Below, piece by piece: positions 1 to 9,900 of a stretch of DNA of 64,000 nt (positions are counted from its first letter, which is position 1; each line of letters begins with the position of its first letter). The stretch is from an uncultured Coriobacteriaceae bacterium. Lineage in GTDB: Bacteria; Actinomycetota; Coriobacteriia; Coriobacteriales; Atopobiaceae. The notes beneath the pieces are model-generated. The model was not told the origin of the DNA and ran no database searches. It was given only the letters and a program-made list of their open reading frames with translations. The position numbers were made by a program, and so were the translations under genes. The DNA lies in assembly GCA_902788705.1 (NCBI GenBank), contig CADALE010000008.1:1-64000 (forward strand). The letters run 5' to 3'.

Positions 1-14
1 ACGCACCCTACGCC

Positions 15-40
15 CGGCACATGCCAGAGGGCATGTGCCG
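15..40. repeat. Perfect 11-bp hairpin at the left window edge
   Basis: Positions 15-25 and 30-40 are perfect reverse complements around the loop AGAG. No U-rich tract follows on either strand, so it is not a clear intrinsic terminator. The gene it belongs to would lie left of the window. Confidence 0.5.
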
Positions 41-79
41 CCCTCACGGGTTCGAGCCCGCGCGGCAGGCGCGCGACAG

Positions 80-102
80 AAAGGGCCCCGTTGCCGGGGC
101 CC
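80..102 (-). terminator. Intrinsic terminator of tRNA-Leu
   Basis: A 7-bp G+C stem (83-89 with 96-102) lies 11 bases beyond the CCA end of tRNA-Leu on the minus strand. It is followed on that strand by a short T run. Confidence 0.6.
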
Positions 103-112
103 TCGACTTGTC

Positions 113-197
113 TGGTAGGGGCGGCGGGGCTCGAACCCGCACGCCTTTCGGCGGAAGATTTTAAGTCTCCTGCGTCTGCCAATTCCGCCACGCCCCC
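113..197 (-). tRNA. tRNA-Leu (anticodon UAA)
   Basis: The minus strand folds as a class II tRNA: 7-bp acceptor stem (with one G-U pair), U8, a D-arm, an anticodon loop with TAA, a long variable arm (CTTCCGCCGAAAGGCG) and a GGTTCGAGCCC T-arm. Discriminator A73 and an encoded CCA (113-115) are present. The variable arm and the anticodon both support leucine. Confidence 0.95.
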
Positions 198-219
198 GTG
201 GGTACCACGATACCGCAAC

Positions 220-1212
220 CTAGCCAAGCGATGCCAGCGTAGGACGCCAACCCACCGGGCTCTCCACGCCCGCGGCGCAGGCCGCCGCCGTAAGCGACAG
301 GCCAAACAGCAGGTCGCTCTCGCTTACCGTAAGCTGGTCGAAGCCCGTCTGTGCCAGCAGCTCGGAGATTGCCACGGTGCCGCCCAGGATGACGGGGGCG
401 CGCTCGGGCTGCAGGCCGGGAACCTCGGCACGCTGCGCCACCGTCATGCCCGCAAGCTGGGCCTCGATGCGCTCCACCACCGCACGCGGCAGCGCGTGCA
501 GGTGCACGTATGACGAGTCGTACGGAACCAGCTGCGCGTCCATGGCAACCAGGCTGGTAACGGTTCCGCCGCAGGCCACCAGCCGCTCGGGAACCATGTA
601 GCACGCGCGGATGAGCTCCATCACCGGGGCATACTCCTGCGCCGCGAAGTCGTGGGCCGCACGCAGCGCCTCGGCCGTGGCCACGCCGTCGGCCCGCTCG
701 GACAGGAAGCGCTCCGTCACGCGGCGGCACCCCACGTTGGTGGAGCGAACAAGCCGCACGTCAAGGGCCCCGTCGCTCAGGATGCCCAGCGCAAGCTCGG
801 TGGATCCGCCACCGTTGTCAGCAATCAGGATGGGCGTATTGGGGTAGTCCTGCGCCACGCCTAGAAAGGTGAGCATGCCCTCCACCTCGCCAGGAATCAC
901 CTGCGGCTGCAGGCCCAGCGCCTGCAGCGAGGCCACGAGCTCGTCGGAGTTGGAGGCGTCTCGCGACGCGCTGGTCATGGTGCAGCACGCAACCGGGGCG
1001 CCGGCCGCACGCGCGGCCTCGACGTAGGAGGCCACGCAGGTGCGCACGCGCTGCTTGGCACCCTCCGAGAGGCGCCCGGTGGCCGTGAGGCCCTCCCCCA
1101 CGTCACAGATGGTGGACCGCTTGACCAGGCGCTGCACGCGCCCTCCCTCGACGTCGGCCACGGCCAGACGCACCGTCACCGTTCCGATGTCGACGCACGC
1201 GACGCGCTGCAT
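220..1212 (-). CDS. Ppx/GppA-family phosphatase
   Basis: This 330-residue protein belongs to the exopolyphosphatase / guanosine pentaphosphate phosphatase family of the ASKHA superfamily. The start of the actin-like fold is visible as ACVDIGTVTVRLAVADVEGG, and the second phosphate-binding loop as IADNGGGSTEL near residue 135. Its length fits the short actinobacterial Ppx type, which lacks the C-terminal HD domain of E. coli Ppx. The start at 1212 is chosen because GGGAGG lies five to six bases upstream; an ATG nine codons earlier lacks this. It is last in the line mfd-mazG-divIC-ppx, before tRNA-Leu. Polyphosphate or (p)ppGpp hydrolysis is inferred from the family; which substrate is used cannot be read from the sequence. 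Confidence 0.88.
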   Translation of the reverse strand: MQRVACVDIGTVTVRLAVADVEGGRVQRLVKRSTICDVGEGLTATGRLSEGAKQRVRTCVASYVEAARAAGAPVACCTMTSASRDASNSDELVASLQALGLQPQVIPGEVEGMLTFLGVAQDYPNTPILIADNGGGSTELALGILSDGALDVRLVRSTNVGCRRVTERFLSERADGVATAEALRAAHDFAAQEYAPVMELIRACYMVPERLVACGGTVTSLVAMDAQLVPYDSSYVHLHALPRAVVERIEAQLAGMTVAQRAEVPGLQPERAPVILGGTVAISELLAQTGFDQLTVSESDLLFGLSLTAAACAAGVESPVGWRPTLASLG

Positions 1213-1284
1213 GGCAACCTCCCGCCTTTTGCGAAGCACGGCCTTGCCGTGGCTTCCTCTTCCCTGCCGCCCCGAGGGGCTCCG

Positions 1285-1830
1285 TCACTGCCAGTTGCCG
1301 AACGTGTACACAAACAGGAAGTCCAGCACCTTCACGTACCAGGCGCGGTCGTCCTCAAGCTGAATCTCGCCCAGCTCCTCGGGCAGGGCGTCGTCCTCGA
1401 CCCCCTCCACCGTGACGGTGGTCTCGTCCTCGTAGCCAAGCCCGCGCTTGTGGGCCTCGTCCTCGATGCCCTCCTGCGAGTGCAGGCGCATGATCTCCTG
1501 CAGCAAGGCCTGATTCTGCTGCTCGTAGGCGTCGGCAATGCGCTGCAGGTCCTGGTTGGTGCGCATGGCTACGTAGTAGCTGCGAACCGGCACGTACAGC
1601 AGGGCGACGAAGGCCACCGCGATGCCGATGACCACCAGGGCGCGCGCATGTGCCGATACCAGGTCGTGCATGGCCTCGGGGATGGAGGCCGCACGCTGCT
1701 TGAGGGTGGTGCGCTCCTCGCCACGGGCGCGCATGCGGGCCGCACGGCGCTCGCTTATGGAGAGCCGGGCGTTGGTGACGCCTTCCGACGTGGTGCGCTC
1801 GCGCTTGCTGGGCGTCTGTGACGCAGACAT
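1285..1830 (-). CDS. Septum formation initiator protein, DivIC/FtsB-like
   Basis: The 181-residue protein has a basic cytoplasmic N-terminus, one membrane segment at about residues 63-85 and a coiled coil at about 90-120, followed by an acidic extracytoplasmic tail. That is the bitopic layout of DivIC/FtsB, which links FtsL/FtsQ in the divisome. Sequence conservation in this family is weak, so the call rests on topology plus context. Its ATG sits one base after the mazG stop, so translation is probably coupled. In many Gram-positive and actinobacterial genomes divIC/ftsB neighbours mazG, mfd or ppx, which supports the call. Confidence 0.8.
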   Translation of the reverse strand: MSASQTPSKRERTTSEGVTNARLSISERRAARMRARGEERTTLKQRAASIPEAMHDLVSAHARALVVIGIAVAFVALLYVPVRSYYVAMRTNQDLQRIADAYEQQNQALLQEIMRLHSQEGIEDEAHKRGLGYEDETTVTVEGVEDDALPEELGEIQLEDDRAWYVKVLDFLFVYTFGNWQ

Positions 1831-1831
1831 G

Positions 1832-2797
1832 CTACTCGCCTCCCCCGCTCACGGCAGCCGGCCGCGCCGGCGCGTGCTCGATCTCCTTCACCTGGTCCCA
1901 CAGCTCGTTCATGGCCTCGGTGGATAGGTCCTCCAGCGTAAGGCCGCGCTCGCTTGCGCAGACCTCCATGGCCGACCAGCGCCGGCGGAACTTCGCGTTG
2001 CTTGCCGCCAGGGCCTGCTCGGCGTCGATGCCCTCGCGCCGCGCCACGTTTACCAGCGCAAACAGCAAGTCACCAAACTCCATGGCCGCCGCTTCGCTGC
2101 CGGGGGCTTCGCGCTCGAACTCCGCGCGCTCCTCGGCAACCTTGTCCCAGATGTCGGCCACGGTGTCCCACTCGAAGCCCGCCTTGGCCGCACGCTTGCT
2201 GATCTTCTGGCACTGCATCAGGGCAGGCAGTGAGCGCGGAACCGAGTCCAGCAGCCCTGACGCCATGCCTGCGGCCGCCTGACGCTGGCGCTCTTGGCGC
2301 TTGACCTCGTCCCAGCGGTCCAGCGCGGCCTCCGGACTGCCAGCCGCCGTGGCGCCAAACACGTGGGTGTGACGGCGAACCAGCTTCTCGTTAAGCTCGC
2401 GGCACACGTCGTCCAGCGTGAAGGTGCCGTCGTCGGCCGCAATCTGCGCGTTAAGCAGCACCTGCTCCAGCACGTCGCCCAACTCCTCGCGGAGGTGCTC
2501 GGCGTCGTGGGCCATGGCGGCATCGACGGCCTCATAGGCCTCCTCGATCATGTTCTTGGCGATGGACTGGTGCGTCTGCACCTTGTCCCAAGGGCAACCA
2601 TCCTCCTGGCGGAGGCGCCAGACGGTGCGGACGAGCTGGTCAAACTGCGGGTGGGTGCCGGGGGCATCCGCGCGGGCACGGGTCTGCTCATCCACCTGCG
2701 CGACCAGCTCGTGCAGGGAGTCCTGTGGCTGTGGGTTTGTCCGCTTCGGCCTAGCGCCGCTGGTGTGGTTGAGGTTCGTTTGTTCAGTCAAGGCCAT
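1832..2797 (-). CDS. mazG: Nucleoside triphosphate pyrophosphohydrolase MazG
   Basis: MazG hydrolyses (d)NTPs to monophosphates and pyrophosphate and acts in housecleaning and stringent-response control. Two MazG units are visible. The first has MIEEAYEAVDAA and EELGDVLEQVLLNAQ (about residues 80-115), with the preceding signature CPWDKVQTHQS. The second has a metal-binding EEXXE-type helix in VAEERAEFERE and EFGDLLFALVNVARREG (about 215-255). An N-terminal segment of about 45 residues (MALTEQTNLN...) is probably disordered. GAGGAG lies only one base before the ATG at 2797 but seven bases before the in-frame TTG at 2791, so TTG at codon 3 may be the true start. It is downstream of mfd, separated by a repeat array. 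Confidence 0.93.
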   Translation of the reverse strand: MALTEQTNLNHTSGARPKRTNPQPQDSLHELVAQVDEQTRARADAPGTHPQFDQLVRTVWRLRQEDGCPWDKVQTHQSIAKNMIEEAYEAVDAAMAHDAEHLREELGDVLEQVLLNAQIAADDGTFTLDDVCRELNEKLVRRHTHVFGATAAGSPEAALDRWDEVKRQERQRQAAAGMASGLLDSVPRSLPALMQCQKISKRAAKAGFEWDTVADIWDKVAEERAEFEREAPGSEAAAMEFGDLLFALVNVARREGIDAEQALAASNAKFRRRWSAMEVCASERGLTLEDLSTEAMNELWDQVKEIEHAPARPAAVSGGGE

Positions 2798-2903
2798 GCT
2801 CCTCGTATGCGGTGAGACCTTATGATACCGCCCGCGTGCGGGCGGCGCAGCACAATGGGGCGGTTTCGTGGCAATTCCACCTGCGACGCGTAGCGCATGA
2901 GCG
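2798..2903 (-). promoter_or_regulatory. mazG upstream region with GC palindrome
   Basis: A perfect 8-bp hairpin (2828-2835 with 2838-2845, loop GT) lies just upstream of TATCAT, a possible -10 box on the minus strand at 2822-2827. No convincing -35 is seen. This suggests a mazG promoter or operator, but only weakly. Confidence 0.3.
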
Positions 2904-3236
2904 TGACACCGGGAGTCTCCGCGTGTCGGAAGTGTGGCGCGCGTGCAGCGTTCCCGACACCCCGGAGCCTCCGCACGTCGGAAGCGCGGCGTGCGTGCGG
3001 CGTTCCCGACACCCCGGAGCCTCCGCACGTCGGAAGCGCGACGTGCGTGCGGCGTTCCCGACATCCCGGCGCCCCCATCTGTCGGAAGCGCGGCGTGCGT
3101 GCGGCGTTCCCGACATCCCGGCGCCCCCATCTGTCGGAAGGGAAGTGTGGCGTGCGTGCAGCGTTCCCGACATCCCGGGACCTCCGCGCATCGGAAATGT
3201 GGCGTGCGTGCAGCGTTCCCGACACCCCGCAGCAGC
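2904..3236 (-). repeat. 52-bp-period dyad repeat array (array 1)
   Basis: Six units start at 2925, 2977, 3029, 3081, 3133 and 3190, plus a degenerate tail at 2904-2924. The first five starts are exactly 52 bp apart. Unit 5 carries a 5-base insertion. Each unit is about 34 bp with inverted ends, GTCGGAA...TTCCCGAC, and is separated by an 18-bp connector (ACCCCGGAGCCTCCGCAC-like). The connectors are conserved in two subtypes, so they are not CRISPR spacers. The array fills the gap between the mfd stop and the mazG leader. Read in the mfd sense it has the same orientation as array 2 has after nth. Confidence 0.9.
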
Positions 3237-6200
3237 CTACTCCTCGCCCTCGTCATCGCCGCCAATCTCCTCCAGCACGCCCAGCGCAGCCGGCAGCAGC
3301 TCCTCCTTCCCGGTGTGGAAGGGGTACGCTAGCTTGCGCTGCTTGGGGTACACGATGGCCCGCCGCTGCTTGAACTTGGCCACCAGTTCGCGCGGCACGT
3401 CCACTCCCAGGTACACGATGCGCCCACTGGTAAGCGCCACCGAGGTGCAGCCCAGCCGCTGCGCGCGGATGCGTATGCGCGCACGGTCCAGCAGGTTGCG
3501 TCCCGCAAGCGGCAGCGCTCCCCACTCCTTCTCCAGCTCCTGCTGCAGCTCGTCGATCTCGGCCAGCTCGGTGGCCGCGGCCAGCTGGCGGTAGGCCAGC
3601 ACGCGCTTGTCCACCTCGGGCAGGTACTCGTCGGCCAGGAAGAACTCGGCCGGCAGGTTCATCGTCACCTCGGGCAGCTCCATGTCGGGCGCCTCGCCAC
3701 GAGCCTCGGCTACGGCCTGCCCCAGCATCTGGGTAAAGAGGTCAAAGCCCACGCCTGACAAATTGCCGTGCTGCTCGGCGCCCATCAGCGAGCCCGCGCC
3801 GCGAATCTCGAGGTCGCGCATGGCCACCTTCATGCCGCTGCCCAGGTCCTGGTACTCGTTGATGGCCATGAGGCGGTCGGTGGCCTCGGGCGTGAGCGGC
3901 AGCTCGGGCGGGAACATGAAGTAGGCGTAGGCCTGCGTGCGCCCGCGGCCCACGCGGCCCTTCAGCTGGTACAGCTGCGCCAGGCCCAGGCGCTGCGCGT
4001 CCTCGATGATCAACGTGTTGGTGCGCGGGTTGTCGATGCCGCTCTCGATGATGGTGGTGGCCACCAGCACGTCGCACTCGTGCTCGGTGAACTCCAGCAT
4101 CACGTCCTCCACCTGACGGGCGCTCATCTTGCCATGCGCCACGCGTATGCGCGCCTCGGGGGCCGCCTCCTGCACGCGCTCAACGGCGTCGTCGATGGTG
4201 GTGACGCGGTTGGACACGTAGTACACCTGGCCGCCTCGGTGCAGCTCCTCGCGGATGGCGGCACTCACCAGGTCGGGATCGTACTCGCCCACCATAACCT
4301 TCACGGGCTTGCGTCCCGGAGGAGGCGTCATGATCAGGCTCATGTCGCGCACGCCCGAGACGGCCATCTGCATGGTGCGCGGGATGGGCGTGGCCGACAG
4401 GGTAAGCACGTCCACCTGCTCGCGCATGTTCTTGAGCTGCTCCTTGTGCTGCACGCCAAAGCGCTGCTCCTCGTCGATGATGACCAGGCCCAGGTCGTAG
4501 GGGTTGACGTCGGCCGACAGCAGCCGGTGCGTGCCGATGAGCACGCTTACGGTGCCATCGGCAAACCCCGCCAGCGCGCGACGCTGCTGCGCTGGGGTGA
4601 CAAAGCGCGAAAGCACGGCCACGCGCACGCCGAAGGGGGCAAAGCGCATGTCGAAGGTCTCGTAGTGCTGCTGCGCCAAGATGGTGGTGGGGCACAGCAC
4701 CATGACCTGCTTGAGGTCTTGCGTGCACTTGAACGCCGCGCGCAGGGCCACCTCGGTCTTGCCGAAGCCCACGTCGCCGCACAGCAGCCGGTCCATGGGT
4801 TTGGGGGCCTCCATGTCGGCCTTGATGTCGGCGATGGCCGAGCGTTGGTCCTGCGTGACCTCGTATGTGAAGCTTGCCTCCATCTCCTCCTGCGCCGGCG
4901 TGTCAGGCGAGAACGCCGTGCCGCGCACCGAGGCCCGCCGCGTGTACAGGTCCACGAGGTCGAAGGCCAGCTTCTTTGCCGACTTGCGCGCCTTGGCGGT
5001 GGCGCGTGACCAGTCGGCGGTGTTCAGGCGCGTAAGCCGCGGGGCGTTGCCGTCGGGGCCCACGTAGCGCGTGATGCGGTCCACCTGCTCGAGCGGCACG
5101 AACAGCCGGTCGCCATCGGCGTACTCAAGCAGGAAGTAGTCGCGCTCCTTGCCGGCCACCTCCTGGCGCACGATGTCCGAGAACAGCGCGATGCCGTGCT
5201 TGGCATGCACCACGTAGTCACCGGGCTTGAAGGCGAAGGTGACGTTGGTGAGGTTGGTGCGCCGGCGACCGCGGCGCTCCTTGGCCATGCGGGCCGCGAG
5301 GTCGGACACCGAGAGCACCGCCAGGAAGGCCGACGGCACCACGATGCCCGCGGGCACGGGAAGGTCGGTGAAGGTGACCATGCCGCGCTGCAACGGACGC
5401 CAGTAGTTGCCGGCGGCGTCGGCCTTGGCTGCCTGGCGGGCGGTGGGCGCCTCTATCGGCGACGCGTTCTCGGGTGCGGCGCCCAGCGACTCGACCAGAG
5501 GGATGTTCTCGTCGGTGAAGCTGAGCTCCAGCGCCTCGCGCGCACCACGATCGGGCACGGCAAACACCACCGCGCAGCCGTCGCCCACCAGCTGGCGCAC
5601 GCGACCGATGAGCTTGGCGTCCGAGCCCGCAATGCCGGGTTGGCGCACGGGCAGCTCGGCCGCCACCTGCGCGCCCACGCGCAGCACCGAGGCAAACGAC
5701 AGGCGCTGCTGCGAGCCAAAGTCAAGCTGGCGGGGGTTGGTGTACAACGGGTCGGGGTTTATGCGGGCGTTGGCGGACGAGGCCTTGATCTCGTCGTAGG
5801 CACGCTGGCAGTCATCGAAGAGGGCCCGCGGTTCGGCAAGCACCACCAGTGCACGCGACGACACGTGCTCCAGCGGCGAGGCCGTGGAGCCATACAGCTC
5901 CTCAAGGTAGCGGTCGAGTGCCGGCGCCGAGGCACGTTGGCGAAGGAGCTCGAGGTCAGCGGCCACATGGGTGTCGTCACGGGCGGCGCGGAACAAGGCG
6001 CGCTCGGCATGGGCAACCGTCTCGTCGGTAAGCGCCAGCTCGCGGCAGGGCGACACGGTCACCTCCTGCAGCTCGCCGATGGTCTGGCCGGTGGAGGGTA
6101 CCATGCGGCGCACGCGATCGACCTCGTCGCCAAAGAACTCCACGCGCACGGGCGAGGTGGCCTGGGCCGGCCAGATGTCCACCGAGTCGCCGTGCACGTG

Positions 6201-6722
6201 GAAGGTGCCCGCCGCATCCACCTCGCCGGTGTCGGCGTATCCCATGCCCACCAGCAGGCGCGGCATGTCCTCGAAGTCTATTTCGTCGCCCACCGCGAAG
6301 GTGCTGGACGCATAGTAGCCCGAGCCCACGGGCGGCACCCGGCGCAGCAGCGAGCGGGCGCTGGCCACCACAAGGCAGGGGTCTCCCGACGCCAGGCGCG
6401 ACATGGCAGCGCAGCGCGCGCCCACCACGGCGTCGTCGGCCGGCTTGTCCGACCAAGGCCAGTCGCGACGCTCGGGGTAGCGCGCCACCACGTCCATGCC
6501 CAGCCACGCCGAGAGGGCGCGCGCGGTGCGGTCGGCCGTCTCCTCGCCCGAAACCACCAAAAGGCAGGGCCGCGGGTCGGACGCCCAAAGCGCCGCCATC
6601 AGGAGCGGTCGGGCCGTCTGACCCACCGAAAGCGTGGTGTCGTTGCCGTCGCGCAGGTCGCGCAGGACGGGCTGCAGGTCGGGGGCGGACAGCAGCTGCT
6701 GGGCGACGCGATGGATGAGCAT
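3237..6722 (-). CDS. mfd: Transcription-repair coupling factor Mfd
   Basis: Mfd removes RNA polymerase stalled at DNA lesions and recruits UvrA. The 1161-residue length is normal. The order is a UvrB-like N-terminal region, the RNA-polymerase-interaction (CarD/RID) module (FKPGDYVVHAKHGIALF, then VPLEQVDRITRYVG, about 490-550), then the RecG-like helicase with Walker A GDVGFGKTEVALRAAF, DEEQRFG box II, TLSATPIPRT motif III, and motif VI QLKGRVGRG. A TRCF C-terminal domain follows. The ATG at 6722 has AGAGG about seven bases upstream. The gene stands between a terminator on its upstream side and repeat array 1 just after its stop. Confidence 0.98.
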   Translation of the reverse strand: MLIHRVAQQLLSAPDLQPVLRDLRDGNDTTLSVGQTARPLLMAALWASDPRPCLLVVSGEETADRTARALSAWLGMDVVARYPERRDWPWSDKPADDAVVGARCAAMSRLASGDPCLVVASARSLLRRVPPVGSGYYASSTFAVGDEIDFEDMPRLLVGMGYADTGEVDAAGTFHVHGDSVDIWPAQATSPVRVEFFGDEVDRVRRMVPSTGQTIGELQEVTVSPCRELALTDETVAHAERALFRAARDDTHVAADLELLRQRASAPALDRYLEELYGSTASPLEHVSSRALVVLAEPRALFDDCQRAYDEIKASSANARINPDPLYTNPRQLDFGSQQRLSFASVLRVGAQVAAELPVRQPGIAGSDAKLIGRVRQLVGDGCAVVFAVPDRGAREALELSFTDENIPLVESLGAAPENASPIEAPTARQAAKADAAGNYWRPLQRGMVTFTDLPVPAGIVVPSAFLAVLSVSDLAARMAKERRGRRRTNLTNVTFAFKPGDYVVHAKHGIALFSDIVRQEVAGKERDYFLLEYADGDRLFVPLEQVDRITRYVGPDGNAPRLTRLNTADWSRATAKARKSAKKLAFDLVDLYTRRASVRGTAFSPDTPAQEEMEASFTYEVTQDQRSAIADIKADMEAPKPMDRLLCGDVGFGKTEVALRAAFKCTQDLKQVMVLCPTTILAQQHYETFDMRFAPFGVRVAVLSRFVTPAQQRRALAGFADGTVSVLIGTHRLLSADVNPYDLGLVIIDEEQRFGVQHKEQLKNMREQVDVLTLSATPIPRTMQMAVSGVRDMSLIMTPPPGRKPVKVMVGEYDPDLVSAAIREELHRGGQVYYVSNRVTTIDDAVERVQEAAPEARIRVAHGKMSARQVEDVMLEFTEHECDVLVATTIIESGIDNPRTNTLIIEDAQRLGLAQLYQLKGRVGRGRTQAYAYFMFPPELPLTPEATDRLMAINEYQDLGSGMKVAMRDLEIRGAGSLMGAEQHGNLSGVGFDLFTQMLGQAVAEARGEAPDMELPEVTMNLPAEFFLADEYLPEVDKRVLAYRQLAAATELAEIDELQQELEKEWGALPLAGRNLLDRARIRIRAQRLGCTSVALTSGRIVYLGVDVPRELVAKFKQRRAIVYPKQRKLAYPFHTGKEELLPAALGVLEEIGGDDEGEE

Positions 6723-6842
6723 GGGCTGCCTCTCTACGCAGGAAAGCCCGCGAGCGGATGGCTTGCGGGTGCGATGGTCTTCCTTGTGGGCATCATTGTA
6801 GCGGAGACGTCCGGCACGCGCCGGCCTCCGCCCTATGACGAC

Positions 6843-6882
6843 AAAAGGGATGCCCCTTCGGCCGTGCCGAAAGGGGCATCCC
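6843..6882 (-). terminator. Intrinsic terminator of the GH13-GH77 gene
   Basis: A 12-bp stem (6847-6858 with 6871-6882) is extended inside by CGG/CCG. It is followed on the minus strand by TTTT (6843-6846), and lies 28 bases after the stop at 6910. Confidence 0.85.
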
Positions 6883-6909
6883 CTTCTGTATCCTCTTGGG
6901 CCTTGCGGG

Positions 6910-9900
6910 CTAGTCGCGCAGCTTGACCAGCTCGGCCAGGTAGTCGGCCTTGTCGTCGAGGTCGGCCTGGCTTGCCTGCCACTTCCAGTTGCCGTCGGGC
7001 ACGCCCGGCACGTTCATGCGGGCGTCATCGTCCAGCAGCAGCACGTCCTGCAGCGGCAGCACGGCCAGGTCGCACGAGCTTTCCAGCACGGAGGCGTTCA
7101 TCTTGCGGGCCATCTCCTCGGCCTGTTTGCCCTCAAGGCCAAAGTGCTTCTGGCACCAGCCCAGGATGGTCTGGGTGTCGTGCGTGCCCGTAAAGGCGCA
7201 GGTACCGGGGTTGGGCTTGAACTCCTCTCGCACGTCGTTGTCCTGGAACATGATTACGCTCATGCCCGGGGCACCGGTGGAGGCCACCAGCGCGCGCACG
7301 GCAGGGGTTACCGAGCCAAGGTCCTCGGCGATGATGGGCAGCTGGCCAAAGCGGTCGTAGGCCGCCTGGAACAGGTCGCGTCCCGGACCGAAGCGCCAAG
7401 CGCCCTGCAGCGCCGTCTTGCCCTGCGGGATGGAGTAGTACGAGGAGAATCCCAGGAAGTGGTCAAGCCGCACGTAGTCGTAGAGCTCGAACATGCGCCC
7501 GAAGCGGGCCATCCACCAGTCGTAGCCGCGCTCGCGCAGCACGTCCCAGCGGAAGGTGGGGTTGCCCCACAGCTGTCCCTCGGGGCCCAACGGATCTGGC
7601 GGCGCGCCGGCCTGCAAGGTGGTGGCGCCGTCCTTGTCCAGCGCGAAGATGTCGCGGTGCGCCCACACGTCGGCGGAGTCGCTGGACACGTACATGGGCA
7701 TGTCGCCAATGAGCTTGATGCCGCGGCGGTTGGCGTAGCTGCGCAGGTTGTTCCACTGTACCTGGAAGGCGTACTGGATGCGCTTGTTGCGCTCGATGCC
7801 CTTGGCCAGGCGCTTTTCGCGCGCCAGCGACGGGGTGTAGGTCCAGTACTTCTCGGGCCAGTTCTGCCAGGCGTCGTCGCCCAGCAGGTCCTTGATGGCA
7901 CGGAAGGTGGCGTAGGGGGTAAGCCACTCGTCATGCTTGGCGCAGAACTCGGCGTAGGCGGGCTCGGCGGCAAGGTTCTCGAGGTAGGCCTCCTTGTCGG
8001 TAGGCCAGTCGATGAGCTCGGGGTTGCCCGCGAAGGCCGAGAGGCCCGCGTAGGGCGAACCCCACTGGTCGCAGGGGTTGACCGGCAGAATCTGCCAGTA
8101 CTTCACGCCCGCCTCGGCCAGCCAGTCGACGAAGGCCTTCGAGGGGCCGCACAGCGTGCCGGGCTTGCCGCCGTTGGGCACGCTGGTGATGTGCGCCAGC
8201 ACTCCCATGCCGCGCTCGATGGGGGCCTGCAGGCGCTGCTCGTCGTGGAAATACAGCACCGACGTGCCCAGCGGCCACAGGAACACCTCGGCCTCGGGCC
8301 CGTCCTGACCCTCGACCACCTTCACGGGGCGGCCGGAGATGATGTCACTCACGGCCTCGCCGCGCATGGGCACGCGCACGGCGTGCGAGTGCGACAGGCT
8401 GCGGTTTACCAGCACGCAGACGTTGGTCTCTCCGTCGAAGCGCCAGTAGCCAAACACGTCGTCATTCAGCGCGAACGGGCGGAATTTGCCGTGCACGAAC
8501 ACCGGCAGCGCCTTGCGGATGGCGATGGCGTTGCGGTAGATGGTGGTGCAGTTGGTGTCTTCCTTGCCCCACGGGAAGGGCCCGCGGTTATACGGATCGG
8601 AGTAGCCCTCCATGCCGGCCTCGTCGCCGTAGTAGATGCACGGCACGCCGGGAAGCGTCATCTGCATGAGCGCAGCCACCCACAGCCTGCTGACGGCCAG
8701 GGAGCGGTGGTCCTTGTCTAGCTTGAAGGCGGCCTTCTGCTCTTCGCCCAGGGTGCTGCGGTGCGGCGAGTTGCCCAGGATGTTCATCAGGCGCACGCGG
8801 TCGTGGCTGCCCAGCAGGTTGAGCGTGGACAGGAAGGCCTCGCCCGGGTAGTTCTCGCACAGCTGCATGGTGGCGTCGGCAAACTCCTGCGCGCTGATCT
8901 TATCGATGAGGTAGTCAAGCAGCGCGTGGCGCAGGGGGTAGTTCATCACGCCGTCAAGCTCGTGGCCGTGGAAGTACTTGCGCAGGCGACCGTAGGCCAC
9001 CTTGGTGGTGGCGTCCTCCCACACCTCGCCAATCAGCAGCGCGTGGGGCTTCTCGGCCAGCTCGGCGGCCTTGATCTCGGCGATGAAGTCGTCGGGCAGC
9101 TCGTCGGCCACGTCAAGGCGCCAGCCGCGAGCACCGGCGCGCAGCCACTTGCGCACCACGCCGTTCTCGCCGCAGATGAGCTCGCGGTACTCGGGGTTGC
9201 TCTCATCCAGGTCGGGCAGGGCGTCAACACCCCACCAGCAGCTGTAGGTACCGTCGGGGCACAGCTTGTACCAGCTACGATAGGGCGAGTCCTCGCTCTG
9301 GAAGGCGCCCACGCTGTCGTAGTTGCCGTAGCGGTTGAAGTACAGCGAGTCGGATCCGGTATGGTTGAACACGCCGTCCAAGATGATGGAGATGCCGCGC
9401 TCGCGGGCCTCGTCGCACAGGCGCGTGAAGCTCTCCTCGTCGCCCAGCATCGGGTCGATCTGCAGGTAGTTGCCCGTGTCGTAGCGATGCGAAGACTGCG
9501 CCTCGAAGATGGGGTTAAGGTACAGCACCGTCACGCCCAGGCTTTCCAGGTAGTCAAGGTGCTCGCGGATGCCCTCCAGCGTGCCGCCGTAGAAGTCCCA
9601 CTCGGCGATGCTGCCGTCCTCGTTACGCTTGTAGTGCGGGGTCTCGTACCAGTCGTCCACCAAGGCGCGCTTGGGGCCGTTGGGATGCAGCTTGAGGGCA
9701 GCGTCGGTGCGCTCGTGCCAGTCCTTGCCGCGCGCGAAGCGGTCGGGGAAGATCTGGTAGACGATGCCCTCCTTGTACCACTCGGGAAACGCCGAGCGCA
9801 GCACCTCGTAGCAGGTGATCTGGAACGAAGGCGGCTCGCCCAGGGCGAAGGCTCCCTCGCCGGTGGAGCGCTCGGGACGGGCGCCGTAGCGCCACACGTC

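Noticed and set aside
41..65. T-arm-like GGTTCGAGCCC at the left edge, possible tRNA or tRNA-Sec end
   Set aside because: Only two to four pairs form around a 7-base loop and no acceptor stem is visible; the 11-bp hairpin before it does not fit a tRNA variable arm.
2904..3236. CRISPR array
   Set aside because: Repeats and connectors alternate regularly, but the connectors are conserved between units and there are no cas genes in the window.
5196..6926. Long open frame antisense to mfd
   Set aside because: Same shadow effect; the minus strand encodes a clear full-length Mfd.
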